Source: Azonexus sp.
GTDB lineage: Bacteria > Pseudomonadota > Gammaproteobacteria > Burkholderiales > Rhodocyclaceae
Direction: 5' to 3'
DNA: 14,220 bases
Assembly (NCBI GenBank): GCA_023150195.1
Contig: JAKLLI010000016.1
Location: forward strand, 1 to 14,220
In this document: positions 6,789-13,893 of the stretch, one piece after another
Layout: each line of letters begins with the position of its first letter
Position numbering within the stretch: position 1 is the first letter of the stretch
Notes under the pieces: model-generated
Databases searched by the model: none
Told to the model about the DNA's origin: nothing
The model's input: only the letters and a program-made list of their open reading frames with translations
Program-made: the position numbers and the translations under genes

Positions 6789-7442
6789 TCAGAGGATGGC
6801 CGGTTGCTGGCCGAGTTCGACCATGCCGTGGGCGGCAGCAAAATGAAGGAGCTTGAAGTCGCTGTCGGCATCGAGTTTCTGGCGGATCAGCGAGAGGTAA
6901 TTGAAAACGGTTTTCGGACTGAGGTGCATCGCGTCCGCGATGCGGTTGGTGCTCTCGCCTTGGGCTAGCATCCGCAAGACTTCAAACTCGCGGGGCGTCA
7001 GGGAATGGAGTGCTGGGGCGTTGTCGGTGATGGCTTCGGCCGCCAGGATGTCGGCAATTTCCGGGGAAAAGGCGCGTCGACCGAGGGCGATGCGGCGAAT
7101 GGCCTCGATCACTTCGTCCGGTTCGCAGTACTTGGTCAGGTAGCCGTGAGCGCCGCTTTTCAGGGCCTGGGTCACATGACCTGCGCTGTCGTGCATGGAG
7201 AGCACCAGAATGCGCAGGCCCGGATGTCTGGCGCGCATGCCGCGAATGGCTTCCAGGCCGCTGCTGCCGCGCAGGCTGAGGTCGACCACCGCGATGTCGG
7301 GCTGACACTGGCTGACCAGGGCATTGGCCTCGTCGGCACTGGCGGCCTCGCCGACTACCTGCAAATCGGGCTCGGCACTGAGCAGACGGCGGTAGCCGGT
7401 ACGCACCACCGCGTGGTCGTCAATCAGAATGATGCGAATCAT
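6789..7442 (-). CDS. LuxR/NarL-type response regulator
   Basis: This 217-residue DNA-binding response regulator has an N-terminal receiver domain with the acidic pair Asp8-Asp9, phospho-acceptor Asp54 (VVDLSL), Ser82 and Lys104. A LuxR-type helix-turn-helix lies at about 147-192, starting LTPREFEVLRMLAQG and including SPKTVFNYLSLIRQKL. In pseudomonads the LuxR-type regulators ExaE and AgmR/ErbR/PedR2 control PQQ ethanol dehydrogenase genes. Position beside an exaA-like gene makes a similar role here likely, but it is inferred. ATG 7442 overlaps the kinase stop codon as ATGA, so translation is probably coupled. The frame remains open far upstream, but only as a shadow of the kinase gene. The target site may be the dyad at 8755-8769. 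Confidence 0.93.
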   Translation of the reverse strand: MIRIILIDDHAVVRTGYRRLLSAEPDLQVVGEAASADEANALVSQCQPDIAVVDLSLRGSSGLEAIRGMRARHPGLRILVLSMHDSAGHVTQALKSGAHGYLTKYCEPDEVIEAIRRIALGRRAFSPEIADILAAEAITDNAPALHSLTPREFEVLRMLAQGESTNRIADAMHLSPKTVFNYLSLIRQKLDADSDFKLLHFAAAHGMVELGQQPAIL

Positions 7443-8692
7443 GCGAGCCCTTCCTTGACCGGGTTGATGGGCAGCGCGGCGCAGATCGACAGGCCACCCG
7501 ACTCGGCATTGCTGACGGAAAACTGCCCGCCGGCCATGGCGATACGTTCCTGCATCCCCAGCAGTCCGCCGCGCGCGATCGGCTGCCCGGCGATGCCGCT
7601 GCCGTCGTCGCGGATTTCCAGACGAATGGCCTGGTTGACCGTGGACAGACGTAGCCAGCATTGGCGTGCGCCGCTGTGGCGAATGACATTGGTCAGCGCT
7701 TCCTGGACGATGCGGTAGAGCGTGACGGCCTGATCGTCAGAGATCGCCAAGGCTTTCGGCGGTAGCTCGGCGAAGAATTCGATCCCCGTGTCACGCTGGC
7801 GCCAGCTGTCGAGCAATTCGTTCAGGGCGTGATTCAGCCCGCTGGCATCCAGGCCGTGCGGGCGCAGCGATTTGAGGATGTGCCGCAATTGGCGTCCCAG
7901 GGTCCGGATGTCCCGGCGCAGGTCGCTCCCGCATTCCGCCAGCGAGGCGGGAGAAAGCGTGTTGGCATTGCGTTCGAGATGGGCGGCGGTGGCATTCAGC
8001 GCGGTCAGGGTTTGCCCCATGTCGTCGTGCAACTCGCGCGACAGGGCGCGGCGCTCGTTTTCCTGAACGTCGATCAATTGCCGGGCCAAGGCCTGCTGGG
8101 CGGCGCGGGCGGCGGAAAGCGAGCGGCCGAGCTGGCGGATGGCGTGTGCGACCCGCGTGTATTCGCGCAAGGAAAAATCGGGGAGCGCCGGATCATCCTC
8201 GCCGTCGGTGAGCCGTTGCAAGCCCTGTTCAAGCGCACGGACCGGGCGCAAGGCGCGGTCGGTTGCCCACCAGGCGGCGAGCAGGCTTGCTGCAGAATAG
8301 AACAGGAGGGTGATCAGTAATCGAACAGTGTCCTCCAGTCGTTCCTCGATTTCCGAATGGGGGTTGGGCGCAATGTAAACCGTCTGATCGCCGATTTTCA
8401 GCGCTTGTGGTGCCGCCGCTGCCGGGGTCAGCCCCAGCCAGGCGAGCCAGGGACTGGGCGCATTGCCTTGCGCGCCGGTTGCCGTCAGATCGATCCGGAC
8501 ATGGCGTAAAGCGGCCGATGCGGCAGGTACTGGCGCGCCTTGCAGCAATACATCCACCAGCCGTGACGACGCGGCAATTTCGGCATCGATGTCGTTTTTG
8601 AGCGATTGCCATTGCACCAGCAGCGCGCCCACCAGCAGGCCGCCCAAGAGCAGGCTCAGCCATCCGAGCAAACGGCGGCGCAAGTCCATCAT
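7439..8692 (-). CDS. Membrane sensor histidine kinase, NarX/UhpB-like (HisKA_3)
   Basis: This 417-residue sensor kinase is the partner of the regulator that follows with an ATGA overlap. It has a first membrane helix at about 9-27, a periplasmic sensor region at about 28-123 with no recognised domain, and a second helix at about 124-143. A HAMP-like linker extends to about 197. The HisKA_3 box ENERRALSRELHDDMGQ contains His222. The ATPase domain has the N-box QEALTNVIRHSG (330-341), DDGSGI (362-367) and a glycine-rich GGLLGMQERI. The layout resembles the PedS2-type membrane kinase of Pseudomonas putida more than the soluble ExaD. Whether it senses alcohol, PQQ, metal or redox state cannot be read from the sequence. 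GAGGAG lies upstream of two adjacent ATGs (8692 and 8689). The second has the better spacing, so the true start may be three bases later. Confidence 0.93.
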   Translation of the reverse strand: MMDLRRRLLGWLSLLLGGLLVGALLVQWQSLKNDIDAEIAASSRLVDVLLQGAPVPAASAALRHVRIDLTATGAQGNAPSPWLAWLGLTPAAAAPQALKIGDQTVYIAPNPHSEIEERLEDTVRLLITLLFYSAASLLAAWWATDRALRPVRALEQGLQRLTDGEDDPALPDFSLREYTRVAHAIRQLGRSLSAARAAQQALARQLIDVQENERRALSRELHDDMGQTLTALNATAAHLERNANTLSPASLAECGSDLRRDIRTLGRQLRHILKSLRPHGLDASGLNHALNELLDSWRQRDTGIEFFAELPPKALAISDDQAVTLYRIVQEALTNVIRHSGARQCWLRLSTVNQAIRLEIRDDGSGIAGQPIARGGLLGMQERIAMAGGQFSVSNAESGGLSICAALPINPVKEGLA

Positions 8693-8754
8693 GAATCTCC
8701 TCGGTTTTTTTTGAAGGTCTCAGCAGTTTCCGTACCTGCGTCAAATCGAGGGGT

Positions 8755-8769
8755 CGGGAAGGATTCCCG
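8755..8769. promoter_or_regulatory. Dyad in the divergent kinase/dehydrogenase control region
   Basis: A perfect 6-bp inverted repeat CGGGAA-GGA-TTCCCG lies about midway between the kinase start and the dehydrogenase start, with further CGGGG/CTCCCG symmetry at 8776-8791. It is a plausible binding site for the response regulator acting on both sides. I saw no convincing -35/-10 or sigma-54 element in this 204-base gap. Confidence 0.35.
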
Positions 8770-8896
8770 GTTTGGCGGGGTGCAACTCCCGAGACAGGCC
8801 CGTTGCCGCATTCCTACACTGGCAAGGCCGTTCAGCAGCGGACTGCCGCTGGCTGCCGGACAAGACCCAGAGATTTCAATCAGGAGACAACACACA

Positions 8897-10774
8897 ATGA
8901 AACATGCTGCATTTTTCCCCCGCCAGACCTTGTTGGCTGCACTGGTCGCTGCGACAGTCTGCGCCCCCGCGTTCGCTGCCAAGACAGTGAGCTGGGACGA
9001 CATTCTCAACGACGACAAGACGACGACCGATGTGCTTTCCTATGGTCTGGGCCTGAAGGCGCAGCGTTTCAGTCCGCTGAGCAAGATCAATACCGCCAAT
9101 GTCGAGCACCTGGTGCCGGCCTGGAGCTTTTCTTTCGGCGGCGAAAAGCAGCGCGGCCAGGAAGCCCAGGCGCTGGTGCATGATGGGGTGATCTACGTGA
9201 CCGCCTCCTATTCGCGGATTTTTGCCATCGATGCACGTACCGGAAAACGCTTGTGGGAGTACGAAGCGCGTCTGCCGGACGATATCCGCCCGTGTTGTGA
9301 CGTGATCAACCGCGGTGCCGCCATCTACGGCGACAAGATTTACTTCGGCACGCTCGATGCCTCCATCGTCGCGCTCAACAAGGACACCGGCAAGGTCGTC
9401 TGGAAGAAGAAGTTCGGCGACCACAAAATTGGCTACACGATGACCGGCGCGCCGTTTGTCGTGAAGGACCAGAAGAGCGGCAAGGTGCTGCTGGTGCACG
9501 GCTCGTCGGGTGACGAGTTCGGCGTCGTCGGCTATCTGTTCGCCCGCGATCCGGATACCGGCGAAGAAGTCTGGGCCCGCCCGATGGTCGAAGGCCACAT
9601 GGGCCGCCTGAACGGCAAGGACAGCACGCCGACCGGCGACGCCAAGGCACCGAGCTGGCCGGAAGGGCCGGACGGCAAGAAAGTCGAGGCCTGGCACCAC
9701 GGCGGCGGTGCCCCATGGCAGACGGCCAGCTACGACGTGGACAAGAACATGGTGGTCATCGGCACCGGCAACCCGGCGCCGTGGAACACCTGGCACCGGA
9801 CCAAGGAAGGCGACGATCCGCGCAACTGGGACAGCCTGTTCACCTCCGGTCAGGCCTATGTTGACGCCAATACCGGCGAACTCAAGGGCTTCTTCCAGCA
9901 CACGCCGAACGACGCCTGGGACTTCTCCGGCAACAACTCGGTCGTGCTTTTCGAGTACAAGGACAAGAGCGGCAAGCTGGTCAAGGCCTCGGCCCACGCC
10001 GACCGCAACGGCTATTTCTTCGTCACCGACCGCGAAAAGCTGACCAACGGCGCCGGCTATCCGAACAAGCCGACTTCGCTGCTGGCCGCTTATCCCTTCG
10101 TCGATGGCATTACCTGGGCCAAGAGCTGGAACCTCAAGACCGGCAAGCCGAACATCGTTGAAGGCCAGCATCCGCCGAAGCCGAAAGACGGCGCCGACAA
10201 GGGGGATTCCATCTTCGTCTCGCCACCTTTCCTGGGCGGTACCAACTGGATGCCGATGAGCTACAGCCAGCAGACCGAGCTGTTCTACATCCCGGCCAAC
10301 CACTGGGCGATGGATTACTGGACCGAAAAGCTCACCTACAAGGCCGGCTCCGCCTACCTTGGCCAGGGCTTCCGCATCAAGCGCCTGTTTGACGACCACG
10401 TCGGCACCCTGCGCGCCATGGACCCGAAGACCGGCAAGATCGTCTGGGAACACAAGGAGAAATTCCCGCTCTGGGCCGGCACCATGACCACCGCTGGCGG
10501 CCTGGTATTCACCGGCACCTCGGACGGCTACGTGAAAGCCTTCGATGCCAAGAACGGCAAGGAGCTGTGGAAGTTCCAGACCGGTTCCGGCGTGGTTTCC
10601 GTGCCGATCACCTGGGAAATGGACGGCGAGCAGTACGTCGGCATCCAGTCCGGTTACGGCGGCGCCGTGCCGCTGTGGGGTGGCGACATGGCCGACCTGA
10701 CCAAGCAGGTGACGCAGGGCGGCTCGATGTGGGTGTTCAAGCTGCCGAAGGCGCTCACGCAAGCCAAGCGCTGA
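8897..10774 (+). CDS. exaA: PQQ-dependent alcohol (ethanol) dehydrogenase, calcium type
   Basis: This 625-residue periplasmic quinoprotein oxidises primary alcohols to aldehydes and passes electrons to a cytochrome c. A signal peptide of about 27 residues ends APAFA. The chain is an eight-bladed propeller with repeated AxDxxTGK-type tryptophan-docking motifs. The vicinal cysteines Cys133-Cys134 (RPCCDVINRG) form the family disulphide ring over PQQ. Metal and catalytic residues are Glu207, Asn292 and Asp342 (NDAWDFSGNN), at spacings close to P. aeruginosa ExaA. Residue 344 is Ser; lanthanide enzymes (XoxF, PedH) carry Asp there, so calcium is the expected cofactor metal. Length and the end [10 protein letters not shown] fit ExaA/PedE rather than methanol dehydrogenase. 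No cytochrome domain is fused. ATG 8897 has AGGAGA upstream and begins the signal peptide. It heads the unit with the pentapeptide protein and pedF. Confidence 0.95.
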   Translation: MKHAAFFPRQTLLAALVAATVCAPAFAAKTVSWDDILNDDKTTTDVLSYGLGLKAQRFSPLSKINTANVEHLVPAWSFSFGGEKQRGQEAQALVHDGVIYVTASYSRIFAIDARTGKRLWEYEARLPDDIRPCCDVINRGAAIYGDKIYFGTLDASIVALNKDTGKVVWKKKFGDHKIGYTMTGAPFVVKDQKSGKVLLVHGSSGDEFGVVGYLFARDPDTGEEVWARPMVEGHMGRLNGKDSTPTGDAKAPSWPEGPDGKKVEAWHHGGGAPWQTASYDVDKNMVVIGTGNPAPWNTWHRTKEGDDPRNWDSLFTSGQAYVDANTGELKGFFQHTPNDAWDFSGNNSVVLFEYKDKSGKLVKASAHADRNGYFFVTDREKLTNGAGYPNKPTSLLAAYPFVDGITWAKSWNLKTGKPNIVEGQHPPKPKDGADKGDSIFVSPPFLGGTNWMPMSYSQQTELFYIPANHWAMDYWTEKLTYKAGSAYLGQGFRIKRLFDDHVGTLRAMDPKTGKIVWEHKEKFPLWAGTMTTAGGLVFTGTSDGYVKAFDAKNGKELWKFQTGSGVVSVPITWEMDGEQYVGIQSGYGGAVPLWGGDMADLTKQVTQGGSMWVFKLPKALTQAKR

Positions 10775-10837
10775 GCGCGAACGACCCCCTTCCCGCCGGC
10801 GACAGGACCTTTCCCCCGGTCGTCGGCGCTCTACGGA

Positions 10838-10871
10838 ATCGCAACCGGCCGGCATGGCGTCCGGTTGCGAT
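10838..10871 (+). promoter_or_regulatory. 11-bp hairpin between dehydrogenase and pentapeptide gene
   Basis: ATCGCAACCGG and CCGGTTGCGAT pair perfectly around a 12-base loop. No T-run follows, so it is not a normal terminator. A second, weaker dyad (ACGACC 10781-10786 / GGTCGT 10818-10823) precedes it. Such a structure could protect the very abundant dehydrogenase mRNA from 3' decay and lower expression of the following genes. Confidence 0.5.
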
Positions 10872-10901
10872 GGAAGCTTGGGGGCTATCGGGAGATGACC
10901 G

Positions 10902-11498
10902 ATGTTGAAATTTCTCTTTTTTGCCCTGTTGACCGGGTCGACCGCGGTTGGCCTTGCACGGGCTGACACGGCGGACGATTTTCCGGACGATCCGCCGGTT
11001 ATCAACGGCTGCGGCATCTGGGCGCATGCCCGTTGTCCGGGGGCCGATCTGCGGCATGCCCATTTGTCGGGCAAAAATCTGGCCGGTGCCGATCTTCGGG
11101 GTGCCAATCTGGCGCGTGCCGACTTGCGCAACGCCAATTTGGCCGGTGCCAATCTCGACGGTGCCGATCTCAGCGGTGCTCGTCTGAACATGGCCTTGCT
11201 GTCAACGGCAACGCTGCGCAATGCGAAGCTGATTGGCGCCGATCTCGAATTCAGTCGCCTCTATCGCGCCGATTTCACGGGTGCCGACCTGACGGCGGCC
11301 AACCTAGAAGCCGCGCGGGCCAATTTTGCCTGGTTCGAGCGGGCGAAACTGGTCAACGCCAACCTGCAGGAAACCAAATTTTTCACGGTCGATTTTCGCG
11401 GTGCCGATCTGAGGGGTAGCTATCGTCGTTACACGGTGTTCGAAGATTCCGATTACACCGGCTGTACCGAGTGTCCGAGTGAGGGAGCGCTGAAATGA
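10902..11498 (+). CDS. Exported pentapeptide-repeat protein
   Basis: This 198-residue protein has a signal peptide of about 21 residues ending ARA. A short cap with Cys37 and Cys45 follows, then roughly 27-28 tandem pentapeptides of A(D/N)LxG type from about residue 46 to 185 (for example AGADL, RGANL, ARADL). These should fold as a right-handed quadrilateral beta helix of about seven coils. The C-terminal tail carries CTEC (188-191) without a following His, so it is not a haem site. The four cysteines cap the two ends and may form disulphides. The function is unknown. GGGAG seven to eight bases upstream supports ATG 10902. The stop overlaps the pedF start as ATGA. Location between the quinoprotein and its cytochrome suggests a role in assembly, scaffolding or electron transfer in the periplasm. 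It could also be a passenger gene. Most studied pentapeptide proteins are cytoplasmic, so export is notable. Confidence 0.9.
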   Translation: MLKFLFFALLTGSTAVGLARADTADDFPDDPPVINGCGIWAHARCPGADLRHAHLSGKNLAGADLRGANLARADLRNANLAGANLDGADLSGARLNMALLSTATLRNAKLIGADLEFSRLYRADFTGADLTAANLEAARANFAWFERAKLVNANLQETKFFTVDFRGADLRGSYRRYTVFEDSDYTGCTECPSEGALK

Positions 11499-11965
11499 GG
11501 AAGTCGCTGTTTGCGGCGCTGTGCGCCGGCTTGTCACTGGCGGCAGGCGTGTCGGCGGCCGAGGTGGCCTATCCGCCCGTCGTCGATTATTCGGTGTTGC
11601 CGCCGCTTGGCAAGGTTTGGCGCGACGCCAATCCCTATCGTGGCGAGGCCGCGGCATTCGCCATCGGCCGCTCGGCCTTCAACCAGTCCTGCGCCCGCTG
11701 CCACGGTGCCGATGCGGCGACCAATGCGGCTCCGGCGCCTGACCTGCGCAATCTCGACCGCGGTTGTCGGCGTATCCAGCATCCGGAGACGAAAGCGCAG
11801 TGCATGGCCGACAACGACGCCTGGTTTGCCAAAAGTGTGCAGTACGGCAAGGTGATCGTCGGCATCACCCACATGCCTCCGTGGCGCGATGTCTTGCCGC
11901 AGGATGTGGCCTGGGCGATCCAGGTGTTTATCGAGCATCAGGCGCAGGCCAAGCCAAAGCCCTGA
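11495..11965 (+). CDS. pedF: Cytochrome c-550 of PedF type
   Basis: This 156-residue exported cytochrome is likely the electron acceptor of the PQQ dehydrogenase. The signal peptide ends GVSAA near residue 22. It contains the haem motif CARCH at 66-70 and distal Met127 in THMPPW. An extra cysteine pair, Cys91 and Cys103 (GCRRI and AQCMADN), would fit a disulphide as seen in relatives. The extended segment before the haem (YPPVVDYSVLPPLGKVWRDANPYRG) resembles the PedF/quinoprotein-associated cytochrome group and differs from the two short cytochromes elsewhere in the window. The start overlaps the pentapeptide-protein stop (ATGA), so the two should be translationally coupled. The substrate-binding-like protein often found beside pedF is not present here. 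A weak GC hairpin without T-run follows at 11981-12000. Confidence 0.92.
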   Translation: MRKSLFAALCAGLSLAAGVSAAEVAYPPVVDYSVLPPLGKVWRDANPYRGEAAAFAIGRSAFNQSCARCHGADAATNAAPAPDLRNLDRGCRRIQHPETKAQCMADNDAWFAKSVQYGKVIVGITHMPPWRDVLPQDVAWAIQVFIEHQAQAKPKP

Positions 11966-12055
11966 GCCAAGCGCACTTGTCCCGTCCGTGCTGCGGCGGG
12001 ATGCGTGTTGTCAGCGTGATTTTGACGTGAATCGTCGCTTTGTCTGTGGCTGCGC

Positions 12056-12086
12056 TTTTCCCGCTAGCTGCTTCAGCCCGGGAAAA
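12056..12086. repeat. Inverted repeats in the convergent pedF/hipA gap
   Basis: TTTTCCCG and CGGGAAAA form an 8-bp dyad. A second small hairpin CAGGA-CGAC-TCCTG lies at 12092-12105, nested within a GGCGC/GCGCC pair (12087-12091 and 12125-12129). On the minus strand the CAGGA/TCCTG hairpin is followed by GCGCCTTTTCCC, so weak termination of hipA is possible. No classical terminator was found for either gene. Confidence 0.3.
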
Positions 12087-12129
12087 GGCGCCAGGACGAC
12101 TCCTGTCAGTCTGTCATGGGGCGAGCGCC

Positions 12130-13392
12130 TCAAGAGCTGAGTTTTCCGACGCCGATAATCTGCTTTTGCCGGTCAAAGCAGCGCGCCATCGGCTTGCGCA
12201 GCGTTTCGGGCAGTGCTGGCAACGGGCTGTTCAGCCACCACTGCCCGTAAACAACACCGGCCATTTCCTTGATGATTGCGCTGGCCTGATCGGTCGAAAG
12301 GTCGAAATGGGCTGCTGACTGAACGGCCAGTTCCAGGCTGGATTCCTGGGTGCTGCCGTCAATCGACAGCATCTGGTAGCCCAGATTCGTCAGTTGAGGA
12401 ACGATGTCGAAGGCGGGCGACAGTACGTAGCGATTGCTGCCCGCCCACAGCATGCCGTGGTTTTTCAGGTGGTCATCGGTGTTGTCGATGAGCAGGTTGA
12501 AAACCATGCGGCGGAACAGTTCCAGGAGATCCGCGCCAGGCCGCAGGCTGAGGCGGCGGATAACGCGGGCGAATTCGACATAACTGCCATCACTTGATTC
12601 GTAGGGAATGTCGAGCAGGGCGCTGGCCGAGAGGAAGTGCAGGCGCTGCTGTGCAGCTTCACCAAAGCGGTCAAAGCGCCGCGAGAGAAAAGCGGTTTCG
12701 CCGCGTCCAATCGGCAGGGTCATGTGTTGCGGCACCATGATGCCGCATAGTTTGGCGAGATCGAGTGCCGCCGCTTCGAGCATCTGAACGTCGAGCGGAT
12801 CGCCGGCTGCCGGAAACTTTGCCAGCCACAAGGCATGATCGTGCATGAACGACGCCTTGGGTCGCGTGCCACCCAGGCTTCCGCCACGCAATAACAGGCG
12901 TTTCAGCGGCGTTGGAATTTCCATGTCGTACTGCAAGCGGCGAACGGCATCGGCCAAGGCCGCCAATTCGTGGTGCTGCAGTTCGGCTGGCGGTGGCATG
13001 TCGCGGGTTTCGGAAAAAACCATGGCGCCGACGCGATCCTCGTTGGTCAGCAACAGTTGCTCCCGCTCGCTAGGCAGGCGTCCCCCCAGTTCATTGGCCA
13101 GCACGCGCAAGCCCCAGGCGTCGGGCAGCGCATCCTTGATGGTTAGCGGCAGGGCGCCACCGTCGCGAAGTAGGCGCGCCGGCAAACGGAAGCTTTCTCG
13201 CTGCAAGGGAAGGTGCAGCGGGTTCAGCGTTTGCGCATCTGGCCGTTCGAGGTAGCCCAGACCGTAGGCCAGTTGGCCACCTTCCTGAAGATTGTTGCGT
13301 TCGAGCTTGAGCAGCGCGGCCGTCGTCGGTGTCGTTTCACCCGGCAAGTAGAGGCTAACGTACAGTGCGTTTTCAGAAATCCCGTTCGTCAT
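12130..13392 (-). CDS. hipA: HipA-family serine/threonine kinase toxin
   Basis: This 420-residue kinase-like toxin belongs to the HipA family; E. coli HipA inactivates glutamyl-tRNA synthetase by phosphorylation. An N-terminal subdomain (about 1-110) precedes the kinase core. GGSLGGTRPKASF at 170-182 is the family glycine/serine loop. NTDDHLKNHG at 304-313 holds the catalytic Asp306 and metal-binding Asn311. AFDI supplies Asp329. All three correspond to the active-site residues of E. coli HipA, so the enzyme looks intact. ATG 13392 has AAGGAG seven bases upstream. A TTG six bases earlier is less likely. It overlaps the antitoxin gene by 20 bases, the usual hipBA order. The target here is unknown. 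Some HipA homologues also act in transcription control or phage defence, so persistence should not be assumed. Confidence 0.94.
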   Translation of the reverse strand: MTNGISENALYVSLYLPGETTPTTAALLKLERNNLQEGGQLAYGLGYLERPDAQTLNPLHLPLQRESFRLPARLLRDGGALPLTIKDALPDAWGLRVLANELGGRLPSEREQLLLTNEDRVGAMVFSETRDMPPPAELQHHELAALADAVRRLQYDMEIPTPLKRLLLRGGSLGGTRPKASFMHDHALWLAKFPAAGDPLDVQMLEAAALDLAKLCGIMVPQHMTLPIGRGETAFLSRRFDRFGEAAQQRLHFLSASALLDIPYESSDGSYVEFARVIRRLSLRPGADLLELFRRMVFNLLIDNTDDHLKNHGMLWAGSNRYVLSPAFDIVPQLTNLGYQMLSIDGSTQESSLELAVQSAAHFDLSTDQASAIIKEMAGVVYGQWWLNSPLPALPETLRKPMARCFDRQKQIIGVGKLSS

Positions 13393-13711
13393 CGCCAATC
13401 TCCTTCAGGGCTGGGCGTGCCCGTTGGTTCCGCCTGATATCGAGCAAGCTGATGTCGATCGGGCTGACTTGCTCCAGATCTTCCAATCGCCCGAACAACC
13501 ACAGGGCATGGGCCAGCAAGCCGAGGCTCACCGTCGGTTTGCCGCCTTCCAGCGCGCGATAAGTGGTTGGTGAACAGAGCAGGCGTTCGGCAGCCTGTTC
13601 CAGGGTCATGTGCAATGCAAGGCGCCGGGCACGCAGGCGCAGGCCCAGATTGTTCAACATCGCGAGCGATTCCGGAGGGAGGGCGATGACGCTGTTCGTT
13701 GATCGCGTCAT
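13373..13711 (-). CDS. hipB: HipB-like antitoxin, XRE-family DNA-binding protein
   Basis: This 112-residue cytoplasmic protein has an XRE helix-turn-helix at about residues 20-75: LGLRLRARRLALHMTLEQAAERLLCSPTTYRALEGGKP. The C-terminal tail (about 85-112) is rich in charged residues, as in antitoxins that bind HipA. It should repress its own operon and neutralise HipA. It is somewhat longer than E. coli HipB (about 88 residues). The ATG at 13711 was chosen because it follows the AT-rich promoter region and starts before the domain. The Shine-Dalgarno is poor (ATTACTC). The same frame extends upstream to 13861 but crosses the operator and next terminator. It overlaps hipA by 20 bases, so the pair is translated together. 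Confidence 0.9.
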   Translation of the reverse strand: MTRSTNSVIALPPESLAMLNNLGLRLRARRLALHMTLEQAAERLLCSPTTYRALEGGKPTVSLGLLAHALWLFGRLEDLEQVSPIDISLLDIRRNQRARPALKEIGDDERDF

Positions 13712-13736
13712 GAGTAATATATTGTCTTTTAATTGC

Positions 13737-13754
13737 GATAATCGATAGTTTATC
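13737..13754. promoter_or_regulatory. Candidate HipB operator
   Basis: GATAA-N8-TTATC lies 26 bp upstream of the hipB start in an AT-rich stretch. The E. coli HipB operator has the same 5-8-5 layout (TATCC-N8-GGATA). Only one perfect copy was seen. The sequence match is to the architecture, so the assignment rests on position and symmetry. Confidence 0.5.
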
Positions 13755-13822
13755 AGTGTTTTTGTATTGGTTCGCCCATGTCTCGTAGGCCTGCGGTCAA
13801 CCGGAAAAAATGCCCGAAAATG

Positions 13823-13858
13823 AAAAACGGCGCGAGGACCGCAGTCGTCGCGCCGTTT
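13823..13858 (-). terminator. Terminator of the right-edge PQQ dehydrogenase
   Basis: On the minus strand an 11-bp perfect stem, AAACGGCGCGA / TCGCGCCGTTT with a 12-base loop, is followed by TTCATTTT. It lies 36 bases after the stop codon at 13894. It separates this gene from hipBA. Confidence 0.75.
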
Positions 13859-13893
13859 CACTCGGGCGCAGGCGCGCCCGAAATCCCTTCAAA

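Noticed and set aside
8819..8835. Sigma-54-like TGGCAAGGCCGTTCAG upstream of the PQQ dehydrogenase
   Set aside because: The -24 half is partly right, but the essential GC of the -12 element is absent at the required spacing.
8876..11221. Minus-strand open frame of 781 codons opposite the PQQ dehydrogenase
   Set aside because: It is antisense to a complete quinoprotein gene, with R/A/G-rich composition and no recognisable domain.
11463..11476. CTEC at the end of the pentapeptide protein as a haem site
   Set aside because: Haem c attachment needs CxxCH, and Pro follows the second Cys here.
12051..12130. Possible riboswitch-like structured region (GGGAAAAGGCGCC, AGGACGACTCCTG)
   Set aside because: It resembles cobalamin riboswitch pieces only superficially. 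The conserved B12 box is missing, and it lies in a convergent gap downstream of both genes.
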